27,878 bases of DNA. Origin: SIG205 sp045545595. Its GTDB lineage: Bacteria > Bacillota_I > Bacilli_A > RF39 > UBA660. Position numbers and translations under genes: made by a program. Within the stretch, counting starts at the first letter, position 1; every line of letters begins with the position of its first letter. This document shows positions 14,200-22,736 of the stretch, in pieces. The stretch lies in assembly GCA_045545595.1 (NCBI GenBank), contig JAZQBG010000011.1, positions 1-27,878 of the forward strand. Direction: 5' to 3'. Under the pieces are notes generated by a model. The model made no database searches and was not told where the DNA came from. It worked only from the letters and a program-made list of their open reading frames with translations.

Positions 14200-15612
14200 A
14201 TGGCAAAAAAAGATACAAATATTAATGTTGAAAAACTAATTTACGAAAACAAACAATTAAAGGATAAGATTTCTAAATATGAATTAAGATTGGAATCTAA
14301 GGATAAAGAAATTGAATATTTAAAATACTTTTATTATATTGAGGATAAAAAAATAAATATTGAAAGGTTTGTAAGATTAAATGTTCATTACATTAGAAAT
14401 AATGGTGTTTTAAAATATATTGTTGCATTTTTTAAAAGTATATTTAAAATTATTTGGCTTGCAATTAAAAAAATTGTATATAAGTTTATCCCTAGTCCGG
14501 AATTGTTGAAATTAAGGAAAATATTAAAAGAACACAAAAATAATGAAATAATGGTCTTTTATCCTGGATATGAATGGTATATGAAAATGTACCAAAGACC
14601 ACAACATATTGCGGTTCAAATGTCTAAAAAAAATATTTTATATTTTTATTGTACGCAAAATTATACTGATAATATCCATGGTTTTGAAAAGATCAATGAT
14701 AATTTATATGTAACAAATCAATTACCTCTCTTAAAAAAATATCTTCCAAAATATACATTACAAATGTACGCAAATATGAATGGATGTTGGTTGCCTGAAT
14801 TAAAAGAAATCCAAGAAAAGGGTAATGAAATATTATATGAGTATATAGATGATTTACACGAAGATTTAACAGTAATTCCAAAGGAACTAATTGAAAGACA
14901 TAAATATGCATTAAAAGATGAAAGTATAAAAGTAGTTGCAACGTCAAATCACTTGTATAAAAAAGCTCTAAAATATAGAAAAAATAATATAATTCTATCG
15001 ACTAATGGTGTGGTTTATGAAGATTTTTGTATTAATAAAAAACCACAAGTTCCAGAAAAAATCAAAAAAATCGTAAAACAAGATAAACCAATAATAGGAT
15101 ATTATGGGGCCCTAGCTTCTTGGTTTGATTATAACTTAATAAGAGAATTAGCTGAATCAAGAAAGGATTTAAATATATTATTAATAGGTATTGATTATGA
15201 TGGTTCTTTAAATAAGAGCGATATATTATCTTTAGAAAATGTTCATTATATTGGTACTGTTGATTATAAACAACTTGTAAATTATGGTTATTATTGTAAT
15301 ACATTGATTATTCCATTTGTTATTAACGAAATTACACTGGCAACATCACCAGTAAAAATATTTGAATACATGTCTATGGAAAAACCAATAGTAACAACAG
15401 ATTTACCTGAATGTAGAAAGTATAAATCAGTATTCCTTTCAAAAACTTACAAACAATTTATTGATAATATTGATAAAGCTCTTAAAAATCAAAATGATGA
15501 AAAATATAAAAAATTGTTAAAGAAAGAAGCATTAGAAAACACTTGGGATAAAAAAGTAGATGAAATTTTAGAATTATTATCAACAGAAGATGGTGAAGAA
15601 AATGAAAGATAA
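14200..15612 (+). CDS. GT-B glycosyltransferase, paralogue B, with N-terminal coiled coil
   Basis: A 470-aa paralogue of the preceding enzyme. It has an extra N-terminal coiled coil (about 8-48, heptad-like with many Lys/Glu), then a hydrophobic/basic stretch (about 70-100) that may bind the membrane, and then the glycosyltransferase: 'YQRPQHIA', 'YEYIDDLHED', 'GYYGALASWFDYN' (from about 300) and 'SPVKIFEYMSMEKPIVTTD'. It is probably one step in building the glycan repeat; the coiled coil could dimerise it or dock partner enzymes or set chain length (speculative). RBS TAGGTGAT. Its last 11 bases overlap the start of paralogue C. Confidence 0.82.
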   Translation: MAKKDTNINVEKLIYENKQLKDKISKYELRLESKDKEIEYLKYFYYIEDKKINIERFVRLNVHYIRNNGVLKYIVAFFKSIFKIIWLAIKKIVYKFIPSPELLKLRKILKEHKNNEIMVFYPGYEWYMKMYQRPQHIAVQMSKKNILYFYCTQNYTDNIHGFEKINDNLYVTNQLPLLKKYLPKYTLQMYANMNGCWLPELKEIQEKGNEILYEYIDDLHEDLTVIPKELIERHKYALKDESIKVVATSNHLYKKALKYRKNNIILSTNGVVYEDFCINKKPQVPEKIKKIVKQDKPIIGYYGALASWFDYNLIRELAESRKDLNILLIGIDYDGSLNKSDILSLENVHYIGTVDYKQLVNYGYYCNTLIIPFVINEITLATSPVKIFEYMSMEKPIVTTDLPECRKYKSVFLSKTYKQFIDNIDKALKNQNDEKYKKLLKKEALENTWDKKVDEILELLSTEDGEENER

Positions 15613-16900
15613 AATTTCAAAAATAAAATCGGTATATAAAAAATATGGTTTTTTTAAAACAATTAAAAAAATATTTAATTATTTATATAGTACTGTTTTT
15701 ATAAGATTTAATTTAATTTTATATATTAAAACAATGCTAGGAATGCCAAAATATAAATCATTAATAACTAAAATTATTAATGATAATGATATAAATAGAA
15801 TAATTATATGGAGAAGTGAATTTGGGTGGAATATACCATTGTATCAAAGACCACAACATATTGCTTCTCAAATAAGAAAACTTAATTCATTAGTTTTATA
15901 TGAAGTTACTAAAATGACAGACAAGGTAGATACTATTAAAAAGCAAGACGATAATTTGTATTTAGTTAATTTTAAAAACAAATTAATATTCAAATGGATT
16001 ATAAATGAAATTAATAAAAGACAAATTCCAAAGTATATACAATTTTATTCAACAGATTGGCATATGAACAGGCAAGAAATTCAAAATTATATAGATATGG
16101 GATTTAAAATAATATATGAATATATCGATGATTTGAATCCAGCATTAGCTGGTACTAAAGATTTACCTGTAAATGTTAAAGAAAAATACGAGATGGCAAT
16201 GAAAAACGATAAAGATATTTTTGTTGTTGTTACCGCAGATGAATTAGAAAAAGACGTTATAAAGAAAAGAGGTAATAAAAAATTAGTTTTCTCGTGTAAC
16301 GGAGTTGATTATGACTTTTTTCAACGTTTAGATAATAATTATAAATTTGATAATGATTTCGAACAAATTGTAAAACAAAATAAACCAATTATTGGATATT
16401 ATGGGGCATTAGCTTCTTGGTTTGATTATGACATGTTAAAATACCTAGCCGAAAATAGAAAAGATTATAATATTGTTTTATTTGGTATAAAATATGATGA
16501 TTCATTTGATAAACAAAAATTAGATAAATATAAAAATATACATTTTCTTGGATCAAGAGATTATAAAGTTTTAAAAAATTATGCCACAAAATTTTCTGTA
16601 TGTACAATTCCATTTTTGATTAATGATATAACAAAAGCAACATCGCCAGTAAAATTATTTGAATATATGGCTTTACATAAACCAATTGTAACTACAGCAA
16701 TGCATGAATGTAAAAAATACAAATCAGTAATGATTGCAAATAACAAAGAACAATTCGTTAAATTAATTGATACAGCAGTAAATATGGATTTAAAAACTGA
16801 TAAAAAATATTTTGATTTATTAGACAAGGAAGCATTAGAAAATACTTGGGAACAAAAAGCAATTAGTATAGTAGAATTACTAAAAAAATATGAAAAATAA
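15602..16900 (+). CDS. GT-B glycosyltransferase, paralogue C
   Basis: A 432-aa third paralogue: 'YQRPQHIA', 'YEYIDDLNP', 'GYYGALASWFDYD' (from about 265) and 'SPVKLFEYMALHKPIVTTA'. It departs from A and B in the C-terminal block (TAMHECKKY for TDLPECRKY) and is the most divergent of the three. The start at 15602 is set by GGTGA five bases upstream, giving an 11-bp overlap with paralogue B and coupled translation. The ATG at 15590 lies before that RBS. It should add a sugar to the same growing lipid-linked glycan. Confidence 0.82.
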   Translation: MKDKISKIKSVYKKYGFFKTIKKIFNYLYSTVFIRFNLILYIKTMLGMPKYKSLITKIINDNDINRIIIWRSEFGWNIPLYQRPQHIASQIRKLNSLVLYEVTKMTDKVDTIKKQDDNLYLVNFKNKLIFKWIINEINKRQIPKYIQFYSTDWHMNRQEIQNYIDMGFKIIYEYIDDLNPALAGTKDLPVNVKEKYEMAMKNDKDIFVVVTADELEKDVIKKRGNKKLVFSCNGVDYDFFQRLDNNYKFDNDFEQIVKQNKPIIGYYGALASWFDYDMLKYLAENRKDYNIVLFGIKYDDSFDKQKLDKYKNIHFLGSRDYKVLKNYATKFSVCTIPFLINDITKATSPVKLFEYMALHKPIVTTAMHECKKYKSVMIANNKEQFVKLIDTAVNMDLKTDKKYFDLLDKEALENTWEQKAISIVELLKKYEK

Positions 16901-17627
16901 AAAAGAAAAAATTTTAGGTTTTAATGTTTGTATATCAAATATAGAAGAGATAACTCAAAATATTTTTGAAGATTATAAAAATAATAAACAAAACTTCATT
17001 GTTAATATAAATCCAGAAATAATTATAAATAATTATAAAAACAAAGATATTATAAATATATTTAATAAACAAAAATTTCAAATTCCCGATGGAATAGGAA
17101 TAGTATATGCATCTATATTAAAAAAAGGAAAATTAAAAAAAAGAATAACAGGAATTGATTTAATGGATGAAATATGCAGGTGCTCTTGTAATTATAATTC
17201 TAAAATTTATTTTTATGGTGCAAAACCTGGAATTGCCGAAAAAGCAAAAAATCAATTAGAAAAAAAATATAAAAATATAAAAATTGTAGGATGTTCTGAT
17301 GGATATGGTGATGAATCATTAATTATCGACAAAATCAATAAATCTAAAGCTGATATTTTGTTTGTGGGACTAGGGAGCCCAAAACAAGAAAAATTTATTA
17401 TTGAAAATATGGATAAATTAAAAAAAGTAAAAATATTGATGCCGGTTGGTGGTAGTTTTGATGTGCTAAGCAATACATTAAAAAGGGCACCACAAATATT
17501 TATTAAATTAAATCTTGAATGGTTATATAGACTGTATCAAGAACCAAAAAGATTTTTTAGACAAATAAAGCTATGCAAGTTTATTTTTCTAGTATTATTT
17601 TATAAACCAAAAGAAAAGAGGAAATAA
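16890..17627 (+). CDS. tagA: WecG/TagA/CpsF-family N-acetylmannosaminyltransferase
   Basis: A GT26 enzyme of 245 aa. TagA adds ManNAc from UDP-ManNAc to lipid-linked GlcNAc, completing the linkage disaccharide of wall teichoic acid and related glycans. Family motifs are all present: 'NPEIIIN', 'IPDGIGIVYA' with Asp67 as the probable catalytic residue, 'GLGSPKQE', 'PVGGSFDVLSNTLKRAP' and 'LEWLYRLYQEPKR'. The C-terminal basic/hydrophobic tail is the part known to bind the membrane. The start overlaps the end of paralogue C by 11 bases with no clear RBS, so it depends on coupling. The next gene makes its donor and TagO at 26018 its acceptor, supporting TagA over WecG (ManNAcA) activity. Confidence 0.88.
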   Translation: MKNKKEKILGFNVCISNIEEITQNIFEDYKNNKQNFIVNINPEIIINNYKNKDIINIFNKQKFQIPDGIGIVYASILKKGKLKKRITGIDLMDEICRCSCNYNSKIYFYGAKPGIAEKAKNQLEKKYKNIKIVGCSDGYGDESLIIDKINKSKADILFVGLGSPKQEKFIIENMDKLKKVKILMPVGGSFDVLSNTLKRAPQIFIKLNLEWLYRLYQEPKRFFRQIKLCKFIFLVLFYKPKEKRK

Positions 17628-17630
17628 AGT

Positions 17631-18740
17631 ATGAATAAAATAAAAGTAATGACAGTTTTTGGTACTAGACCAGAAGCAATTAAAATGGCTCCATTAGTTA
17701 AGGAGTTAAAAACAAGAGAAGAAATAGAAACAATAGTGTGTGTTACTGCACAACATAGAGAAATGTTAGACCAAGTATTAAATGTATTTGAAATAACACC
17801 TGATTATGATTTAAATATTATGAAACAGGGACAAACATTAGCCGATGTTACAACTAGAGCTTTACAAGGTTTAGAACAAGTTATAAAAGAATTACAACCT
17901 GATATAGTTTTAGTGCATGGGGATACTACAACTACATTTGCAGGTGCACTTGCTGCTTTCTATAATCAAGTGGCAATAGGACATGTGGAAGCAGGTCTTA
18001 GAACTTGGGATAAATATTCACCATATCCTGAAGAAATGAATAGACAAATGGTAGGGTGTATGACTGATATGCATTTTTCACCAACAGAAAAAAGTGCACA
18101 AAATTTAATTAATGAAGGTAAAAATAAAGATGATATTTATATTACTGGAAATACTGCAATTGATGCTATGTCAACAACAATTAAAGATGATTACTATCAT
18201 GAAGTCTTTGATTGGATAGGTGATGACAGAATGATACTTTTAACTGCTCACAGAAGAGAAAATCTAGGAGAACCAATGTATCACATATTTAGAGCAATCA
18301 AAAGAATTGTTGATGAATTTAATGATGTAAAAGTTGTGTATCCAATTCATATGAATCCTAAGGTTAGAAGTATAGCAAATGAAGTATTAGGTGATACTGA
18401 TAGAGTAAAAATTATTGAGCCATTAGAAGTTGTTGATTTTCATAACTTTCAAAATAAAAGTTATATTATATTAACAGATAGTGGTGGAATACAAGAAGAA
18501 GCGCCATCATTAGGTAAACCAGTATTAGTACTTCGTGATACTACTGAAAGACCAGAAGGAATAGATGCTGGAACATTAAAACTAGCTGGAACTGATGAAG
18601 AAGTTATATATAATTTAACAAAAGAATTATTAACTGATGAAAAAGTATATAAATCAATGAGTCACGCATCAAATCCTTATGGTGATGGATTAGCTAGTAA
18701 AAGGATTGCTGACGCAATAATAGAAAAATTTAGTAAATAA
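17631..18740 (+). CDS. mnaA: UDP-N-acetylglucosamine 2-epimerase (non-hydrolysing)
   Basis: Interconverts UDP-GlcNAc and UDP-ManNAc in the cytoplasm; 369 aa, standard for WecB/MnaA. Motifs: 'FGTRPEAIKMAPL' at the N-terminus, GDTTTT with Asp98, 'HVEAGLRT' with Glu120, 'PYPEEMNRQ' with Glu134, 'TAHRREN' with His207 and 'TDSGGIQEEAP' near the C-terminus. The acidic residues correspond to Asp95, Glu117 and Glu131 of the E. coli enzyme. It is directly downstream of tagA (3-base gap, RBS AGAGGAA) and provides its substrate. Codon use and G+C look slightly richer than in the neighbouring transferases, as expected for a conserved enzyme. Confidence 0.95.
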   Translation: MNKIKVMTVFGTRPEAIKMAPLVKELKTREEIETIVCVTAQHREMLDQVLNVFEITPDYDLNIMKQGQTLADVTTRALQGLEQVIKELQPDIVLVHGDTTTTFAGALAAFYNQVAIGHVEAGLRTWDKYSPYPEEMNRQMVGCMTDMHFSPTEKSAQNLINEGKNKDDIYITGNTAIDAMSTTIKDDYYHEVFDWIGDDRMILLTAHRRENLGEPMYHIFRAIKRIVDEFNDVKVVYPIHMNPKVRSIANEVLGDTDRVKIIEPLEVVDFHNFQNKSYIILTDSGGIQEEAPSLGKPVLVLRDTTERPEGIDAGTLKLAGTDEEVIYNLTKELLTDEKVYKSMSHASNPYGDGLASKRIADAIIEKFSK

Positions 18741-18741
18741 T

Positions 18742-20463
18742 ATGAAACATTTTAAAAATATATTTTTAAAATATAACCTAATATTTTATATCGTAATTTT
18801 TCTAATTTCTTTAGCTATAATTTCACCAATAATTGCAAATTATATGTTAGGACATGATTCTGCATTTCACATTTCTAATGTTCAGGCAATAAAGATGGCT
18901 ATTAGAACAAATAATTGGTTTTTCCCAAAGATTCTTCCTGTTATCGCAAATAACTTTGGTTATGCTACTCCTTTGTTCTATGGTCCTTTACCACATTCTA
19001 TAACTGTATTTATTAGTGAGATCATTGGATTAGTGAGAAATATTTCAATATTACATGTTATGAGTTTTGTCCATTTCTTAACATTATGTTTTTCCGGAAT
19101 ATTTATGTTCCAATATTCCAGAAAAATTACTAAAAACAACTATATTTCCTTGTTATCATCAGTAATATATATAACTTTTCCATATCATTTATCTGAAATA
19201 TTTGTCAGAGATGCATATGCTGAAAGCATTACGTTTGTTTTTATACCGTTAATATTTAATGGATTATACGAGCTGTTTTATAATAAAAATAATAAAAAAT
19301 TTTATTTGCATTTTATTATTGGAGTATGTGGTTTAATATTATCTCATACAATAACTACTTTGTTTACAGCTATTATTGTTTTAATATATTTATTAATCAA
19401 CTATAAAAAAACATTTACTAGGGATATTATGAAATCATTATGTATTTCGCTGATGTTTATATTATCTATAACCTCATTTTATTTATTCCCATTATTAGAA
19501 CAAAAACTTATGGGTAATTATCATGTTTTTAACGCAAATAGTATGGCAACAAATGATAGTATTATAAATCAAGCTTTAACACCAAGATTATTATTACCGT
19601 TTGCAAATAGTAAAAGCGCTGACGGAATTCAATTTTTTATTTTTATTCCTGTTATATGCTTATTTATTTATTCTATATTTGCTTTTCCAAAAGTAAAAAC
19701 AAATCAAAAGGGATTATATTTATTTTTCATAATAACTGGATGTATATTATTATTTATGACAACTAGAATGTTTCCATGGAAAATAATGCCAAGTTTATTA
19801 AAATATATACAATTTCCTTGGCGGTTATTAGTATTTATTAGTTTTTTTATTAGTGCTTCTTGTACTTTGTGTTTAAAACTTTATAATGATACTCTTATAA
19901 AGATATTATCAATTGTATTTATTGCACTTATCTTAGGTTCTTCAATTAACTCTGTAAATTTAGAACGAATTACAAATTATACTCCTGATAATATCGATAT
20001 TTCAACATTTGGAATAGGGGCAACAAATGAATACTTTCCAGAAAGTGTCATAAAGAATTTTGATTATTATAAGAATCGAAATGATGAGATAAAAGTGATT
20101 TCTGGAGATCAAAATGCTGTGATTAATGTTATAGCAAAAGATACACCATATATAAAGTTTAACGTTGAATGTTCAGAGTATACAATTTTTGAATTGCCAT
20201 TATTATATTATTATGGATATGGTGCAAATATTCAAAGAACTATTTATTTAGAAAATGCAAATTCAAATTATAATTCATCTAATTTAATCAAGGAGGGATA
20301 TAATGGTTTTATTAACATTAGAATCCCCAAGGGGAATTATACTGTTATAGTTGACTATAATGGTACAAAACTACAACATATGTGTAATATGATTTCAATT
20401 CTTTCTTTAATAATATTTGGAATTTATTCTATGAAAAGGAGTCAAGAAAATGAAAAAAGATAA
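18742..20463 (+). CDS. GT-C-like membrane protein (6-PTPS-related domain)
   Basis: A 573-aa multi-spanning membrane protein with about eleven to thirteen helices. After the first helix comes 'LGHDSAFHISN' (37-47), then 'NNFGYATPLFYGPLPH', the signature of the poorly characterised '6-pyruvoyl-tetrahydropterin synthase-related' membrane family. The acidic residue in the first outer loop (Asp39) is where GT-C glycosyltransferases place their catalytic Asp. It probably transfers a sugar from polyprenyl phosphate on the outer face; this is inference. The ATG lies one base after the mnaA stop with no RBS, so expression relies on coupling. It overlaps the next gene by 14 bases. Confidence 0.65.
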   Translation: MKHFKNIFLKYNLIFYIVIFLISLAIISPIIANYMLGHDSAFHISNVQAIKMAIRTNNWFFPKILPVIANNFGYATPLFYGPLPHSITVFISEIIGLVRNISILHVMSFVHFLTLCFSGIFMFQYSRKITKNNYISLLSSVIYITFPYHLSEIFVRDAYAESITFVFIPLIFNGLYELFYNKNNKKFYLHFIIGVCGLILSHTITTLFTAIIVLIYLLINYKKTFTRDIMKSLCISLMFILSITSFYLFPLLEQKLMGNYHVFNANSMATNDSIINQALTPRLLLPFANSKSADGIQFFIFIPVICLFIYSIFAFPKVKTNQKGLYLFFIITGCILLFMTTRMFPWKIMPSLLKYIQFPWRLLVFISFFISASCTLCLKLYNDTLIKILSIVFIALILGSSINSVNLERITNYTPDNIDISTFGIGATNEYFPESVIKNFDYYKNRNDEIKVISGDQNAVINVIAKDTPYIKFNVECSEYTIFELPLLYYYGYGANIQRTIYLENANSNYNSSNLIKEGYNGFINIRIPKGNYTVIVDYNGTKLQHMCNMISILSLIIFGIYSMKRSQENEKR

Positions 20464-22144
20464 ATTTTTGAATATATGTTTGTCACTTACGACATCTTTT
20501 CTGTTATTTTTCTTAATAACTAATTTAGTTACTGTTTTAGGTTGGATAGTAGGGATTAATATATCTTTTTTCCATTTACCTATATCGTTTATTATAACTA
20601 ATATTTTAAACTATTTGTTTCACAAAAATAAAGTGAATATAAAATTATATTCTATAATACTATTAATACAATTTATTGTTATATTTATTGCATTAATCAT
20701 TTCTAATATGTTTATGGATGTTTCATTTGATGGATCATGGTACCACTTAACTACAATTATTAGTATGAAAAATGGTTGGAATCCTATTTATGAAGTATTA
20801 AAAACAGAATATTATGGCGATGTTTTTATTAATGGATATGCCTGTAAAGCAATTTGGACTTTTGGAGCAAATGTTTTATCATTTTTTGGGAATATTGATT
20901 CTACAAAAATCATTTCATCATTGGTGTCCTTTTCAGTATTATGCTTTTCACTATATGTTTTTTGCAATAAAGCAAAAAATAAATTTCAATGGATAATAGC
21001 CATTTTAATGAGCTTGTTATTTGCATTAAACCCTGTATATATCGCACAAATTTTTACTAATTATATTGATTCAACATTAGGATTAGTTTTATCTATATAT
21101 ATTTTATTATTTTTAAGTATGTATTTAAAAATATTCGATTTTAGAGACAATTTATTTAGTTTAATTTGTGTTTTGTGCATATCTTTGATGATGAATATAA
21201 AACTTACAGGATTATTTTTTGCTGCTATGTTCTTTTTCTTGTTTATAATACCAATTATGGTTAAAATATTTAAAGAAAAAGATTGGAAATTAGCGAAAAG
21301 AGTCTTCTTTACTGGGTTTTTTGGCGTATTACTAGGAGTAATTATTGGAATTAATCCATATGTTACCAATTTAGTTCAAGGTCATCACATATTTCATCCT
21401 ATAATGGGTCAAGATAAAATAGAAGTAATGGGTGCTAATATACCTGAACCGATGAGAGATAAGGGAACTATAGAACAATTTATATATGCAAATTTCTCAA
21501 ATACAACAAATAGTACAAAAACAGAAGATATTCATTTTAAAAATCCTTTAAGTGTTGAATTTGATGAATTACAAAATTTTACTCAAGATACTCGCGTTGG
21601 TGGATTTGGTCCATTATTTCCATTAGTTATTATAATTACTGTAATTACTATTATTTCTTTTTCATACCTAATAATAAATGAAAAAGGTAATAATATTAGG
21701 TTCACAGTAATTATTGGAATTACAACTATTGTTTTAATGTTATTTATATTTCCTGAATCTTGGTGGGCTAGATACTTTGTGGTTTTATGGAATATCCCAA
21801 TATTAGTTTCATTTTACTATGCATTTAATAAAAAAATATTAATGAGAATTTCATCAGTTATTATACTAATAGTAATGTTTATAAACGTATATATTTGCGG
21901 GTATTCAATATATAATTTTAATAATATAAATAGTAAACCAACTAGAGATTATATTAACACATTAAAAAATAAAACAATTAAATACGACTCACTAGATGCC
22001 GCACCTTCACACATGTTTGAATTCGTATTTAATGAATATTTTAAGGAAAAAGGTGTGAAAAAATTTATTCCTTCATATGATGATAGTATAAATTGGGATT
22101 ATGCGGGTTATAGAGTTAAAATAAAGGTTTTAGATGGTGAATAA
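20450..22144 (+). CDS. GT-C-like multi-spanning membrane protein
   Basis: A 564-aa membrane protein with about eleven to thirteen hydrophobic helices. The first long outer loop holds 'VSFDGSWYHL' (91-100), with Asp94 in the position of the GT-C catalytic residue, and there is a large soluble-looking loop near 310-380. I cannot assign it to a named family; general shape and context suggest a lipid-phosphate-sugar-dependent glycosyltransferase. RBS AAGGAG sits inside the end of the preceding gene (about 20434-20439), and the two overlap by 14 bases. The following gtrA starts one base after its stop. A polymerase or acyltransferase role is possible. Confidence 0.6.
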   Translation: MKKDKFLNICLSLTTSFLLFFLITNLVTVLGWIVGINISFFHLPISFIITNILNYLFHKNKVNIKLYSIILLIQFIVIFIALIISNMFMDVSFDGSWYHLTTIISMKNGWNPIYEVLKTEYYGDVFINGYACKAIWTFGANVLSFFGNIDSTKIISSLVSFSVLCFSLYVFCNKAKNKFQWIIAILMSLLFALNPVYIAQIFTNYIDSTLGLVLSIYILLFLSMYLKIFDFRDNLFSLICVLCISLMMNIKLTGLFFAAMFFFLFIIPIMVKIFKEKDWKLAKRVFFTGFFGVLLGVIIGINPYVTNLVQGHHIFHPIMGQDKIEVMGANIPEPMRDKGTIEQFIYANFSNTTNSTKTEDIHFKNPLSVEFDELQNFTQDTRVGGFGPLFPLVIIITVITIISFSYLIINEKGNNIRFTVIIGITTIVLMLFIFPESWWARYFVVLWNIPILVSFYYAFNKKILMRISSVIILIVMFINVYICGYSIYNFNNINSKPTRDYINTLKNKTIKYDSLDAAPSHMFEFVFNEYFKEKGVKKFIPSYDDSINWDYAGYRVKIKVLDGE

Positions 22145-22145
22145 T

Positions 22146-22559
22146 ATGGGAGATGTTATTAATTTATTAAAAAAATATAAAGAGGTTATATTGTATTTAA
22201 TATTTGGAGTATTAACTACTTTAGTAAATATTATCGCTTATTTTATATCTACCAGATTTCTAAATTTAGATGCCTATATAAGTAATATTATTGCATGGAT
22301 ATTATCAGTTATATTTGCATTTATTACTAATAAATTATATGTTTTTAAAAGTAAGAATACTAATTTACAAGTTATTTTAAAGGAATGTTTATCATTTTTT
22401 GGATTCAGAGTTTTATCATTGATATTTGATATGGCATGTATGTATCTATTTATATCAATATTATCAACTAATGATTTAATTGCAAAGATAATTACAAATA
22501 TCATAGTGATTATTTTAAATTATGTATTTAGTAAGTTATTTGTCTTTAAAAATAAATAA
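22146..22559 (+). CDS. gtrA: GtrA-family membrane protein
   Basis: A 137-aa protein with four hydrophobic helices and the GtrA-type pattern: 'YLIFGVLTTLVNIIAYF', a central 'AWILSVIFAFITNKLYVFKS' and a matching 'LNYVFSKLFVFKNK' at the end. GtrA proteins are thought to flip undecaprenyl-phosphate-glucose, or related lipids, to the outer face for GT-C enzymes. The start at 22146 is set by GGTGA five bases upstream; an ATG at 22134 overlaps the previous gene before that RBS. It is the last gene of the long operon, followed by a terminator. Its GtrB partner (22737) is encoded beyond that terminator. Confidence 0.88.
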   Translation: MGDVINLLKKYKEVILYLIFGVLTTLVNIIAYFISTRFLNLDAYISNIIAWILSVIFAFITNKLYVFKSKNTNLQVILKECLSFFGFRVLSLIFDMACMYLFISILSTNDLIAKIITNIIVIILNYVFSKLFVFKNK

Positions 22560-22570
22560 CACTATTTATA

Positions 22571-22645
22571 ATAGAAGTAGAATCTATTTATAAACTGCTC
22601 AACATTGGGGATTCATATTATATAATAGTTCTACTTTTATTAGTA
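22571..22645 (+). terminator. Long hairpin terminator between gtrA and gtrB
   Basis: ATAGAAGTAGAA (22571-22582) pairs with 22629-22640 (one G-U). The stem continues with CTATTTATAA against TTATATAATAG with bulged bases, giving about 20 bp around a loop of about 24 bases, and ends in TTTTATT. The loop carries ATTGGGGATTCAT. It separates the main operon from the gtrB unit. Confidence 0.55.
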
Positions 22646-22650
22646 TATGA

Positions 22651-22680
22651 TTGACATTTAGCATTATAAAATTATATAAT
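22651..22680 (+). promoter_or_regulatory. Promoter of the gtrB unit
   Basis: Perfect TTGACA (22651-22656) and perfect TATAAT (22675-22680) with an 18-base spacer. The leader of about 50 nt contains a small CTTATATAAG palindrome and the RBS AGGAAG (22723-22728). Confidence 0.75.
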
Positions 22681-22736
22681 TTAAATGAAAGTTCTTATAT
22701 AAGATTATTTTAAGTAAAGGTTAGGAAGTTGTTATT

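Noticed and set aside
14693..15304. Open frames on the minus strand within the second glycosyltransferase gene.
   Set aside because: No RBS, no recognisable protein features, and complete overlap with a well-supported gene; by-products of AT-rich codons.
20814..20996. Small + strand open frame inside the second GT-C-like gene.
   Set aside because: Out of frame with a supported gene, no RBS and no recognisable features.
22601..22616. ATTGGGGATTCAT in the terminator loop resembles ATTGGGATTCACAT at 125-138.
   Set aside because: Only about 13 bases with an indel, in two unrelated contexts; no wider structural match was seen.
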